Source: Denitratisoma oestradiolicum (GTDB lineage: Bacteria > Pseudomonadota > Gammaproteobacteria > Burkholderiales > Rhodocyclaceae). Taken from it: 64,000 nucleotides of DNA. Both the position numbers and the translations under genes were made by a program. The notes below the pieces were generated by a model, which was not told the origin of the DNA, ran no database searches, and saw nothing but the letters and a program-made list of their open reading frames with translations. Below are positions 36,796-45,585 of the stretch, piece by piece; position 1 is the stretch's first letter; the number at the start of each line of letters is the position of its first letter. The stretch covers positions 248,001-312,000 of the forward strand of contig NZ_LR778301.1 of assembly GCF_902813185.1 (NCBI RefSeq), in the 5' to 3' direction.

Positions 36796-38424
36796 ATGCA
36801 CCAATCCATCCGACCTATATGCCGTATTTCGGCGCTGCTGCTTACCTTCACCGCCCTGTTTGCCATTGCGGCCCGGGCTGACGAGGTCGACAAGCCCCGG
36901 ACTTTCCGGGTGGAGCGCTTTCAAGTGGAGGGCAACAGCCTCCTGCCCTCCGACGCCATCGCCAGTGTCGTGGCGCCCTTTGGTGGCGGGGCGCGCCAGT
37001 TGAGCGATCTGTATGGGGCGGCGGAAGCTCTGCAAACCCTCTATCGAGAGGCCGGCTATCCGGTGGTGCAGGTGGCCCTGCCGGAGCAGAAGCTGGATGA
37101 TGGCGTGGTGCAGTTGAGGGTCATCGAGGGCCGTTTCAAGGAAATCCAGGTTAACGGTAACAAGGAGTACAGCAGCGAGCAGATTCGCACTTCCCTGCCC
37201 AGCCTGAAGGAGGGTACCAGTCCCCAGGTGCGGCAACTGGACCGGGATATTCGCCAGGCCAACGAGAATCCCGGCCGCCGCCTGGCGGTCAATCTCCAGC
37301 CTGGCGGTGCTCTGGGGGAGATCAAGGCCCGGGTGGACGTCAGTGACGAGAAGATCGAACGCTATCTCGCCACGCTGGACAATACGGGCACCCGCCAGAC
37401 AGGTTTCTGGCGCCTGGGCCTGGGCTACCAGCATGCCAACGTGGCCCAGCGCCAGCATGTGTTCAGCTTCCAGTACGTCACTGCGCCGGAGCGCCTGAAG
37501 GACGTTCAGGTACTCAGTGCCGGTTACCGCATTCCCCTGCCGGCCCAGGCCAGCAGTCTGGACCTGATGATGGCCTATTCCAATGTCAAGGCGGGGGTGA
37601 CGCCCACCGTGGTGGGTTCCCTGTTCTTCGCCGGGGAAGGCGCCATCTTCGGCATCAAGCTGACCCGGCGCCTGGAAAGCCTGCCGGAATGGGAACACAA
37701 GCTGAGCCTGGGCCTGGACATCAAGGATTTCCGCAACGAATGCGCTCTGGGCGTTTTTGGTGCTGCCGGCTGCGGGGAAGCAGGGGCCAGCATTGCCCTG
37801 CACCCGGTCACCGTCGGCTACAGCGGCGGCCTGGTCCAGCCGGCCATGCAAGCCCAGTGGAACCTCAGTTGGAGCCGCAATCTGCCTGGTGGCGGCCGGG
37901 GTGGCCGGGAGGATTTCATCACCGCCCGGGCACTTTCCAACCCCCATTTCAGCGTATTGAGGGCCGGTGCTTCCGCTCAGTGGCCACTGATGAGTCAATG
38001 GATGCTGCGTCTGGGCGGGCAGTTGCAGGACACACGGGATGCCCTGGTGATGGCGGAACAATTCGGCGTGGGCGGCGCCCAGAGCGTAAGGGGGTATGCC
38101 GAACGGGCTGCCAGCAATGACCGGGGCTACTCCATGAATCTGGAGTTCTACACGCCTGACCTGTCCAACTGGCTGAACGTGAGCAATGCCTCGCTACGGG
38201 GCCTGCTCTTCCTGGACAGCGGCACCCTGTTCCGCAACCGTCGACTGGCAACGGAAACTGGCGAGACGGCCGGCACCCGGCTCACCAGCGTCGGCATCGG
38301 CCTGCGCGCCAGCCTTGGGAAAAACTGGTCCATCGTCTCCGACCTGGGTCATGTGATGGAAACCACCTCCGGCCGAGCACAGGGAGCCCAGCATGTCCAT
38401 TTCAGCCTCAATGGCACCTTCTGA
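36796..38424 (+). CDS. Two-partner secretion outer-membrane transporter (TpsB; ShlB/FhaC/HecB family)
   Basis: The 542-residue protein has a signal peptide (SALLLTFTALFAIAARA), a POTRA region (FRVERFQVEGNSLLPSDAI and VIEGRFKEIQVNG) and a C-terminal 16-strand barrel. The loop 6 motif VRGY (SVRGYAERA) and the partner LLFLDSG are present. It should thread the neighbouring TpsA exoprotein through the outer membrane without energy input. Its stop lies 13 bases before the exoprotein ATG, so the pair is surely co-transcribed. Confidence 0.94.
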   Translation: MHQSIRPICRISALLLTFTALFAIAARADEVDKPRTFRVERFQVEGNSLLPSDAIASVVAPFGGGARQLSDLYGAAEALQTLYREAGYPVVQVALPEQKLDDGVVQLRVIEGRFKEIQVNGNKEYSSEQIRTSLPSLKEGTSPQVRQLDRDIRQANENPGRRLAVNLQPGGALGEIKARVDVSDEKIERYLATLDNTGTRQTGFWRLGLGYQHANVAQRQHVFSFQYVTAPERLKDVQVLSAGYRIPLPAQASSLDLMMAYSNVKAGVTPTVVGSLFFAGEGAIFGIKLTRRLESLPEWEHKLSLGLDIKDFRNECALGVFGAAGCGEAGASIALHPVTVGYSGGLVQPAMQAQWNLSWSRNLPGGGRGGREDFITARALSNPHFSVLRAGASAQWPLMSQWMLRLGGQLQDTRDALVMAEQFGVGGAQSVRGYAERAASNDRGYSMNLEFYTPDLSNWLNVSNASLRGLLFLDSGTLFRNRRLATETGETAGTRLTSVGIGLRASLGKNWSIVSDLGHVMETTSGRAQGAQHVHFSLNGTF

Positions 38425-38437
38425 GGATCGCCGGACC

Positions 38438-41239
38438 ATGAGCTCATATCCATCTTCTCCTCGCTACCTTGCCGCCGTCCTGGCCCTGGCCCTGGCACCG
38501 CTGCCGGTCCTGGCCAATCCCACCCTGCCCACTGTGATCAGTGGCCAGGCCAGTTTCCAGAACGGAGGCAATACCCTGTCGGTCCGGACCGTCACTCCGG
38601 CCACGATCATCAACTGGCAAGGTTTTTCCATCAATGCCGGCGAGGTTACCCGCTTCGATCAGCCCAGTGCCGCCAGCGCGGTGCTGAACCGGGTGATGGG
38701 CCAGAACCCCAGCCAGATCCTGGGGGCACTGCAATCCAACGGCCGGGTTTTTGTGCTCAACCCAGCTGGCGTGGTTATTGGCAAGGATGCCCAGATCAAT
38801 GTGGCGGGCCTGATGGTCTCGGCCCTTCCCCTGGCGGACGCGGACTTCCTGGCTGGCCGCTGGAATTTCAGTGGTCCGGGAGGAGCGGTAGGCAACGATG
38901 GCAGCATCAATGTCATGGAAGGCGGCGCCGTGCTGCTGATCGGCGACTCGGTCACCAATTCCGGCCTGATCCAGGCGCCCAATGGCCAGGTGGTGCTGGC
39001 TGCCGGCCATAGTGTCACCTTGGCCGAACTGGGCACCCCAAATCTGAGCGTCACCATCAGCGCGGCTACCCAGCAGGTTCTCAACCTGGGGCAGATATTC
39101 AGCCATGGCGGCAGCAGCCGACTCTATGGTGCCCTGGTGCGGGTGGAAGGGCTGGTGAATGCCAATACCGTGGACACCGCCGCCGATGGCACGGTAATCC
39201 TGAGCGCCATTCGCCAGGTGGAACTGGCGCCGGGCGGGCGCATCGAGGGCCGCAAGGTGGGCCTGCAGGGGGAAACCATCAACCTGCGCAGCGGACTGCT
39301 GGGTAGCGAAGGGGTGAAGGCCCAGGCCACCATGAATCTGGTGGTGGATGGGGGCCGCATCGAAGGCCCCAAGGTGGAACTGAACAGCCCGAATCTCAAG
39401 TATGCCGGCCCGGGACCTTTCCCCAATGCCGGTGTCCAGCCCGTCAATAATGTGGTCAATGGCGTGGTGCAGGCTACCCTGCCACCGCCTCCCATCAACC
39501 CGATGCCTGCGGGCATGCTGCCGGGGCAGAACACCCTGCCCATGATGCCGCCGCCCGGTGGCCTGCCTGTGCAACAGCCCGGCGGACTTTCCATTACCGG
39601 TATGCCCCCGCCCCCGTCTGGAATGACCATAGGTGGCATGCCCGGACCCAATATGGGTGGCACTCTTTCCGGATTGCCCCAGCAACCCGGGGGTACCCAG
39701 ATCGGCATGCCCAGACCGCCAGGAAGTGGCGGCCCCATGCCGGGGCAGATGCCCTCTGGCGGTGGCGCCGACATTCAGCAAACTCGTCCCGATTCCATGA
39801 ATTTGGTCCGGCTGGACAGCACGGGAGGCCAGCCCCCGCTGATCTCCGGTGCCAATCCGGCCCCGGCTCCCCAGCCGGGCGTTGCGACCAACCCGTCCCC
39901 GGTGGTGCAGCCTGCCCAGCCTGGACAACCCCTCCCGATCCCCCTGACTGAGCAGAACCCGGTGCCGGGCCAACCCGTGCAACCCGGGTCGGTGGCCCAG
40001 CAACCTGTCGGACAGCCCGGGCAGCAACAGCCTGGGCCAGCACAACCCAACCAGGCTAACCAACCCAATCAACCCAATCAACCCAATCGGCCTAACAACC
40101 AACAGAACCAGCCAGGAAAGCCGGGGGAAGCTGGACAACCTGGTGAACCGGGCAAGCCGGACCCGAGCAAGCCGGACCCGAGCAAGCCGGACCCGAGCAA
40201 GCCGGACCCGAGCAAGCTGCGGCCGGCAGGGGCGGCCAATCAGGGCAAGGGACGACCGGAAGGTGGTCCCGGATTCGGCCGCATCAATATCGCAGCCCTC
40301 AGCCCTGGCATGGCCAGGGCACTGGTGGCCGAACGCCATGCGCTCAAGGCGGAAGTTCTCAAGAGTGCCCTGTCCAGCCTCGAGATCAATCCCCAGGCCG
40401 CCGACATTCCTCCCTGTGGCGCGGGGGGCGGCGAAATCTGCATGGCTGCGGCCCGAACCCAGGCAGCCATGGTCACGACGCCTCGCAACAAGCCCACCGA
40501 ATCCCATCTGCCCCGCATTTCGCGAAAAATCGCCGTGCTGGTGGGCAACGACAATTATCGTGACAAGGCCATCCCTGTCCTGGAGTCCGCCGGTCAGGAT
40601 GCCGAGGCGGTGGGCAAGGTCCTGACGGAGCGTCTGGGCTATGAGGTTCGGGTTTTGCGCGACGCCACCAAGGGCGATATTGTCCGCGCCCTCAACCAAC
40701 TCACCAGCGAAGTGGGGCCCAATGACAGTGTCACGCTCTACTATGCCGGCCACGGCTACCTGTCGGAAAAGAGCCAGGCCGGCTACTGGCTGCCGGTGGA
40801 CGCTGAGGCTACCCGCCCGGACAACTGGATTTCCAACCAGGACATCGCCAAGTATCTGGCCAGCATTCCGGCCAAGCAGGTGATGCTGGTGTCCGACAGT
40901 TGCTTTTCCGGTGCCCTGACCCGGGAGCAGAAGGTCAGTACTGCCCTGACTTCCCGGGATCCCAATACCATCCTCGATCGCCGTTCGGTGGTGGTGCTGA
41001 CTTCCGGCGGCGAGGAGCCCGTGTCGGACGAGGGCAAGGGTGGCCACTCGATCTTTGCCTGGCATTTCATGAAGGCTCTGGAAAAGATCACCAAGTGGAA
41101 TCCCGGGGCCGGTCTCTATGAAAACGTGAAGAACGAGGTCAGCCGGGAGTTTCCCCAGGTGCCACAGTACGGCGCCTCCCTCTCCGCCGGCCATCAGTTG
41201 GGTGGCGACTATCTGCTGGAGCGTCGCCGCTATCGCTGA
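38438..41239 (+). CDS. TpsA-type exoprotein with C-terminal caspase-like protease domain
   Basis: The 933-residue protein has a signal peptide ending PVLA-NP, then a filamentous-hemagglutinin TPS domain (about 28-330; SILGAL-like QSNGRVFVLNPAGVVIG). A long Pro/Gln/Met-rich linker (about 335-610) ends with four PDPSK repeats. A peptidase C14 domain (about 695-925) has an intact dyad: His772 in YYAGHGY and Cys822 in SDSCFSG. The TPS domain implies export through the TpsB encoded 13 bases upstream. Instead of a long adhesive beta-helix, the cargo appears to be an Arg/Lys-type orthocaspase, but cleavage specificity is inferred. Basic residues (RNK, RISRK) just before the protease may be processing sites. 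Confidence 0.9.
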   Translation: MSSYPSSPRYLAAVLALALAPLPVLANPTLPTVISGQASFQNGGNTLSVRTVTPATIINWQGFSINAGEVTRFDQPSAASAVLNRVMGQNPSQILGALQSNGRVFVLNPAGVVIGKDAQINVAGLMVSALPLADADFLAGRWNFSGPGGAVGNDGSINVMEGGAVLLIGDSVTNSGLIQAPNGQVVLAAGHSVTLAELGTPNLSVTISAATQQVLNLGQIFSHGGSSRLYGALVRVEGLVNANTVDTAADGTVILSAIRQVELAPGGRIEGRKVGLQGETINLRSGLLGSEGVKAQATMNLVVDGGRIEGPKVELNSPNLKYAGPGPFPNAGVQPVNNVVNGVVQATLPPPPINPMPAGMLPGQNTLPMMPPPGGLPVQQPGGLSITGMPPPPSGMTIGGMPGPNMGGTLSGLPQQPGGTQIGMPRPPGSGGPMPGQMPSGGGADIQQTRPDSMNLVRLDSTGGQPPLISGANPAPAPQPGVATNPSPVVQPAQPGQPLPIPLTEQNPVPGQPVQPGSVAQQPVGQPGQQQPGPAQPNQANQPNQPNQPNRPNNQQNQPGKPGEAGQPGEPGKPDPSKPDPSKPDPSKPDPSKLRPAGAANQGKGRPEGGPGFGRINIAALSPGMARALVAERHALKAEVLKSALSSLEINPQAADIPPCGAGGGEICMAAARTQAAMVTTPRNKPTESHLPRISRKIAVLVGNDNYRDKAIPVLESAGQDAEAVGKVLTERLGYEVRVLRDATKGDIVRALNQLTSEVGPNDSVTLYYAGHGYLSEKSQAGYWLPVDAEATRPDNWISNQDIAKYLASIPAKQVMLVSDSCFSGALTREQKVSTALTSRDPNTILDRRSVVVLTSGGEEPVSDEGKGGHSIFAWHFMKALEKITKWNPGAGLYENVKNEVSREFPQVPQYGASLSAGHQLGGDYLLERRRYR
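40154..40213 (+). repeat. Four perfect 15-base tandem repeats encoding PDPSK
   Basis: The unit AAGCCGGACCCGAGC occurs four times without a mismatch inside the exoprotein linker. Just upstream, AACCAACCCAAT-like 9-base units encode NQP repeats. Exact tandem copies of a multiple of three allow length change without frameshift. Confidence 0.95.
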
Positions 41240-41274
41240 TGCGGCAATGTCCTGCTTGCGGGCAGGGTGAGTTC

Positions 41275-41291
41275 CCGACTAAATTAGTCGG
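41275..41291. repeat. Small palindrome between the exoprotein and DUF255 genes
   Basis: CCGACTAA-A-TTAGTCGG, preceded by a CCTGC/GCAGG hairpin near 41251-41266. These may form a weak terminator or an operator before the DUF255 gene. Confidence 0.4.
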
Positions 41292-41313
41292 CCAATCATT
41301 CTGCCCGCCCGCC

Positions 41314-43305
41314 ATGGCCAACCGACTCGCCGCCGAGACATCCCCCTACCTGCGCCAGCACGCCGACAACCCGGTGCACTGGCAACCCTGGGACGCTGCC
41401 GCCCTGGCCCAGGCCCGGGCCGAGGACAAGCCCATTTTGTTGTCCATCGGCTACTCCGCCTGTCACTGGTGCCACGTGATGGCCCACGAGTGTTTCGAGG
41501 ACCCGGAAGTGGCGGCGTTGATGAACCGGCTGTTCATCAACATCAAGGTGGACCGGGAGGAGCGGCCGGACCTGGATCAGATCTACCAGCTCGCCCAGCA
41601 GATACTCACCGGCCAGAGTGGCGGCTGGCCCCTGACCATGTTCCTCACCCCGGAGGGGCAGCCTTTTTATGGCGGCACCTATTTTCCCAAGCAGCGACGC
41701 TACGGCCGGCCCGGACTGCCCGAGCTGTGCGAGAACATCGCCGCCACCTATCGCCAGCGGGACCCGGAAATCCGCCAGCAGAACGCCGCCCTGCGGGAGG
41801 CCCTGGAGAACACTCTGCCCAGCGCCGGAGCGGTGGCGAACCTGGTCGACGTGCCCATTGCCTGGCTGAGGAATCACCTGCTGAACATTCACGACTCCCG
41901 CGACGGCGGCTTTGGAGGCGCTCCGAAGTTTCCTCATGCGCCGGACCTGGCCCTGCTGCTGGATCGGCATGTCGCCCACGGCGACGGCGAGGCTGGCGCG
42001 GCGGCCCTGCTGACCCTGGGTCGGATGGCCCGGGGCGGGCTGTACGATCAACTGGGCGGTGGCTTTTTCCGCTACAGCGTGGATGAGCGCTGGGAGATTC
42101 CCCACTTTGAAAAAATGCTCTACGACAACGGCCTGCTGCTGGGGTTGTACGCGGATGCCTGGGCCGCCAGTGGCGATCCCCTGTTCGCGCGGGCGGCCGA
42201 GGGCATCGCCCGCTGGGTGATGACCGAGATGCAATCTCCAGATGGCGGCTATTACGCGGCCCTGGACGCGGACTCGGAAGGGGAGGAAGGCAAGTTCTAC
42301 GTCTGGCAGCGGGAGGAGGTCCGCGCCCTGCTGGATGATGGGCAGTGGCGGGTGGCGGCAGCCCACTGGGGGCTGGATCAACCGCCCAATTTCGAGAATC
42401 GCCATTGGCACCTGAAAGTAGCCGAGCCCCTGGCGCCCGGCGAGGAAGAAGCCCTTGCCGCCGCCACCAGGATTCTGCTGACGGCGCGCGGCGAACGGGT
42501 GCCCCCCGGTCTTGACGACAAGATCCTGACCGGCTGGAACGCCCTGATGATCCGTGGCCTGGTCCGAGCTGCCCGGGTCTTCGATCGCTCGGACTGGCTG
42601 GCCTCGGCCCGCCGCGCCCTGGAGTTCATTCGACAAAGGCTGTGGCAGGGAGACCATCTGCTGGCGACCCTCAGACCGGGTTTGCCGCCCCTGGGCGCCT
42701 ATCTGGACGACCATGCCTTTTTGCTGGAGGCCCTGCTGGAAATGTTCCAGGCGGATTTCCGCAGCGACGATCTCGACTTCGCCCGGCAACTGGCGGACGC
42801 CCTGCTGGAGCGCTTCGAGGATCGGGAAGCCGGCGGCCTGTTCTTCACCGCCCACGACCACGAGACCCTGATCCACCGCCCCAAGCCGGGCCACGACAAT
42901 GCCACTCCCTCCGGCAACGGCGTGGCGGCCCGGGCGCTGCAACGGCTGGGCCACCTCTGCGGCGAAGACCGTTACCTGGAGTCCGCCCGGCGCATCCTGC
43001 ATCTTTACCAGCCCCAGTTCGCCCAGCAGCCGGCCGGGATGGCAACGTTTCTCGATGCCCTGGAGGAAGCCCTGACACCGCCCCGGATAATCATTCTGGG
43101 CGGCCCGGAGGCCGAGCTGCGTCAATGGCAGCGGCGCCTGGCGGCCATGTTCCAGGCCCACACCCTGATCCTGGCACCCGGCACCCAGCCCGGTTTACCC
43201 GAGGCGCTGCAACGACCTGTTACACCCCGGGTCAACGCCTGGGTCTGTCAGGGCGTTAGCTGCCTGGCACCGATTGCCGATCTGGCTGAACTGATAACGC
43301 CTTGA
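41314..43305 (+). CDS. DUF255 thioredoxin-fold protein (YyaL/SPATA20 family)
   Basis: The 663-residue protein begins MANRLAAETSPYLRQHADNP, the family's conserved start. An N-terminal thioredoxin-like domain has CHWC in SACHWCHVMAHECFEDPEVA, and a C-terminal (alpha/alpha)6 barrel resembles N-acylglucosamine epimerases. Its substrate is unknown. A longer form from ATG 41239 overlaps the exoprotein stop (TGATG) and adds a Cys-rich stretch (CPACGQGEF). That stretch lies over two hairpins, so I prefer 41314. Confidence 0.9.
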   Translation: MANRLAAETSPYLRQHADNPVHWQPWDAAALAQARAEDKPILLSIGYSACHWCHVMAHECFEDPEVAALMNRLFINIKVDREERPDLDQIYQLAQQILTGQSGGWPLTMFLTPEGQPFYGGTYFPKQRRYGRPGLPELCENIAATYRQRDPEIRQQNAALREALENTLPSAGAVANLVDVPIAWLRNHLLNIHDSRDGGFGGAPKFPHAPDLALLLDRHVAHGDGEAGAAALLTLGRMARGGLYDQLGGGFFRYSVDERWEIPHFEKMLYDNGLLLGLYADAWAASGDPLFARAAEGIARWVMTEMQSPDGGYYAALDADSEGEEGKFYVWQREEVRALLDDGQWRVAAAHWGLDQPPNFENRHWHLKVAEPLAPGEEEALAAATRILLTARGERVPPGLDDKILTGWNALMIRGLVRAARVFDRSDWLASARRALEFIRQRLWQGDHLLATLRPGLPPLGAYLDDHAFLLEALLEMFQADFRSDDLDFARQLADALLERFEDREAGGLFFTAHDHETLIHRPKPGHDNATPSGNGVAARALQRLGHLCGEDRYLESARRILHLYQPQFAQQPAGMATFLDALEEALTPPRIIILGGPEAELRQWQRRLAAMFQAHTLILAPGTQPGLPEALQRPVTPRVNAWVCQGVSCLAPIADLAELITP

Positions 43306-43393
43306 CACAAGACGGCATGATGCAAGCTTTTTGAACTGAAGTAGAATTCACAAGGTTTTTTCCCCCGCTTGATCCATTAGGAGATATGTCGCT

Positions 43394-43711
43394 ATGAAAT
43401 CCGTTGTTGTTTCCCTGATCGCCGCCGCCGGCCTGCTGGCCGCCGGTGCCGCACAAGCCGACCAGGCCCTGGCCTCCTCCAAGGGCTGCATGGCCTGCCA
43501 CGCCGTCGACAAGAAACTGGTCGGTCCTGCCTTCAAGGACATCGCCAAGAAGTACGCCGGCGATGCTTCCGCCGCCGGCAAGCTGACCACCAAGGTTCTG
43601 GAAGGCGGCTCCGGCGTCTGGGGTCCCACCCCGATGCCCGCCAACAAGGCCATGGGCGTGAAGGAAGCCGAAGCCAAGAAGCTGGTGGCCTGGATTCTCA
43701 GCCAGAAGTAA
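43394..43711 (+). CDS. Small soluble cytochrome c (c551/c552-like)
   Basis: The 105-residue protein has a signal peptide (SLIAAAGLLAAGAAQA), one heme site CMACH and a Met ligand region GPTPMPANKAMG. This is the layout of cytochrome c551/c552, periplasmic electron carriers to nitrite reductases, peroxidases or oxidases. GGAG lies in TTAGGAGATATG-like sequence before ATG 43394. A strong 18-bp hairpin follows, so it is likely monocistronic. Confidence 0.95.
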   Translation: MKSVVVSLIAAAGLLAAGAAQADQALASSKGCMACHAVDKKLVGPAFKDIAKKYAGDASAAGKLTTKVLEGGSGVWGPTPMPANKAMGVKEAEAKKLVAWILSQK

Positions 43712-43724
43712 TCCGTTTCACCCC

Positions 43725-43762
43725 CACGACAAGGGCGCGCCCTCGGGCGCGCCCTTGTCGTG
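43725..43762 (+). terminator. Perfect 18-bp hairpin after the cytochrome c gene
   Basis: Arms CACGACAAGGGCGCGCCC and GGGCGCGCCCTTGTCGTG with a two-base centre, 13 bases past the stop. There is no T tract, but the stem strength suits a terminator or 3' stabiliser. Confidence 0.75.
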
Positions 43763-43873
43763 TCAGGGCCGCAGGCAGCCGGATGGGTCATATGATCTTC
43801 AATTACGGATGTGCACATGGCTGGCGGCTCTTCTTTATCCATAACATGTGTGCATCCCTTATGGAGCAACAGC

Positions 43874-44269
43874 ATGCGTAATACCCTGATCCTGACCGCC
43901 CTCATCGCCCTGTTCGGTTCCGCCCAGGCGGCGGAAGACTGCGCCAAGTGGAAAGAGAAGCTGGTGGATGCCTTCCCCGGCAGTTCCGCCCCCCGCGGTT
44001 TGACCATTGGTGTGAAGGTGAATAAGGACGGCCAGGCAGAACTCAACATTCCCCGCGCCAATTTCAGCGATGTCTGGCTGCGGGTTACTTCCGAATCCTG
44101 TGGTATCGACGTGGCCTACGTGAAGCGTTGCCGCGTCAACTACAATGCCAGCAAGTGGACCGCCAGCTGCCAGTTGCCCGGACTGGCCGCCGACGTGGCT
44201 ACTCTGCCGGTGGCCGGCTGGAAGCTCAGCAGCGAAAACAACCGCCTGGACTTCAACGCCGAGATGTAA
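43874..44269 (+). CDS. Small secreted protein of unknown function
   Basis: The 131-residue product has a signal peptide (MRNTLILTALIALFGSAQAA). I choose this ATG because the longer frame from 43811 would bury the signal. The mature part has four cysteines (EDCAKW, ESCGID, KRCRVN, ASCQLP) that may pair, and a beta-rich character. I do not recognise the family. It is followed by a classical terminator and lies between a cytochrome c gene and livK with no evident link to either. Confidence 0.72.
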   Translation: MRNTLILTALIALFGSAQAAEDCAKWKEKLVDAFPGSSAPRGLTIGVKVNKDGQAELNIPRANFSDVWLRVTSESCGIDVAYVKRCRVNYNASKWTASCQLPGLAADVATLPVAGWKLSSENNRLDFNAEM

Positions 44270-44277
44270 TTCATTCC

Positions 44278-44317
44278 AGGTTCCGGCCTTGTCAAGGCCG
44301 GAACCTGATTGCTTTTT
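44278..44317 (+). terminator. Rho-independent terminator before livK
   Basis: A perfect 13-bp stem AGGTTCCGGCCTT/AAGGCCGGAACCT with a three-base loop, followed by GATTGCTTTTT. It lies nine bases past the stop of the secreted protein gene. Confidence 0.88.
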
Positions 44318-44321
44318 CGCA

Positions 44322-44350
44322 TTGACACACCCGTTGGCACGGGCAACAAT
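44322..44350 (+). promoter_or_regulatory. Sigma-70 promoter of the liv operon
   Basis: TTGACA (44322-44327), 17 bases, then AACAAT (44345-44350). It lies between a terminator and livK, with a leader of about 28 bases before the ATG at 44385. Confidence 0.65.
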
Positions 44351-44384
44351 CGGCCCGGTTTTTTGATCCCGAGAGAATGCCCAG

Positions 44385-45545
44385 ATGACAACCGTTTTCC
44401 GCTTCCTTCCCCTCGCCCTGGCCCTTGCCTTCAGCTTGGCCTCCTGCGGCCGGCAGGACTCCGCCGCCGGCGACACCGTCAAGATCGGCATGGCCGCACC
44501 CCTGACCGGCTCCCAGTCCGACATCGGTCTGGACATACAGCGGGGCACCCAACTCGGCATCGATGACCTCAATGCCCAGGGGCTGGAGATCAATGGCCGC
44601 AAGCTGAAGTTCGAGTTGCTCTCCGAGGACGACGAGGCCAATCCGGCCAAGGCCACCACCGTGGCCCAGAAGCTGGTGGACGCCAAGGTCGTTGCCGTGG
44701 TGGGCCATTTCAATTCCGGCGCCTCCATCCCGGCCTCGAAGATCTACGCTGACGCCGGCATTCCCCAGGTTTCTCCCGGGTCCACCGCGCCCCGCTACAC
44801 CCAGCAGGGCTATGCCACCACCTTCCGCGTCGTCGCCAACGATGACCAGCAGGGCCCGGCCGCCGCCAGCTTCCTGGTCCACAGCCTGAAGGCGAAGAAA
44901 GTGGCGATCATCGATGACAGCACCGCCTACGGCCAGGGCCTGGCCTCCACCTTCGAAGCCGCGGTGAAGGCGGCGGGGGTCGAGGTGGTGGCCCATGAGC
45001 ACACCACCGACAAGGACACCGACTTCGCCGCCATCCTTACCAAGATCAAGGGCAAGCAGCCGGAATACCTGTTCTTTGGCGGTATCTATTCCCAAGGCGC
45101 CCCCATGGCCAAGCAGATGAAGGCCCTGGGTCTCGACGTGCCCCTGATCGGCGGCGATGGCATCCAGACCCCCAAGTTCATTGAAGTGGCAGGCGCTGCG
45201 GCGGAAGGCAGTTATGCCTCCATCCCCGGCCTGCCCAAGGACCAGATGCCCGGCGGCAAGGCCTTCCTGGAGAAGTTCCAGGCCCGTTACAACAAGCAGG
45301 TGGAACTCTTTGCGCCCATGGGCTACGACGCCGTATTCGTGTTGGCCGAGGCCATGAAACGGGCCGGCTCCACCGAGCCTGCCAAGGTCCTGCCGGAGCT
45401 GAAAAAGACTCGCTACAACGGCGTCATCGGGCCCATCGAGTTCGACGACAAGGGGGATCTGAAGAACGGCCCCATCACCATCAACGTGGTGAAGAATGGA
45501 AAGTGGGAGACCCGGGACGTCGTGATGCCCGGCGGCGCAAAGTAA
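44385..45545 (+). CDS. livK: Branched-chain amino acid ABC transporter substrate-binding protein
   Basis: The 386-residue protein has a lipoprotein-type signal (LALALAFSLASC, Cys as the +1 residue) and the type I periplasmic binding fold. Conserved stretches are KIGMAAPLTGSQSDIG and VVGHFNSGASIPASKIY. It binds Leu/Ile/Val or a related amide or urea-like ligand in the periplasm and delivers it to LivHMGF encoded downstream. The anchoring lipid would be unusual for E. coli LivK but is common in betaproteobacterial homologues. A promoter precedes it. Confidence 0.93.
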   Translation: MTTVFRFLPLALALAFSLASCGRQDSAAGDTVKIGMAAPLTGSQSDIGLDIQRGTQLGIDDLNAQGLEINGRKLKFELLSEDDEANPAKATTVAQKLVDAKVVAVVGHFNSGASIPASKIYADAGIPQVSPGSTAPRYTQQGYATTFRVVANDDQQGPAAASFLVHSLKAKKVAIIDDSTAYGQGLASTFEAAVKAAGVEVVAHEHTTDKDTDFAAILTKIKGKQPEYLFFGGIYSQGAPMAKQMKALGLDVPLIGGDGIQTPKFIEVAGAAAEGSYASIPGLPKDQMPGGKAFLEKFQARYNKQVELFAPMGYDAVFVLAEAMKRAGSTEPAKVLPELKKTRYNGVIGPIEFDDKGDLKNGPITINVVKNGKWETRDVVMPGGAK

Positions 45546-45585
45546 TCCCTCTCCGCTGACGGCCGCCGCCAGCCCTGCACACCCC

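Noticed and set aside
38444-41194. A 916-residue open frame antisense to the caspase exoprotein
   Set aside because: Long antisense frames are expected in GC-rich coding DNA. It has no start context and low-complexity His/Gly/Arg composition, while the + strand has clear domains.
41239-41313. Cys-rich N-terminal extension of the DUF255 protein (CPACGQGEF)
   Set aside because: The conserved family start is at 41314, and the extension is read from two intergenic hairpins. The TGATG overlap keeps it possible but weaker.
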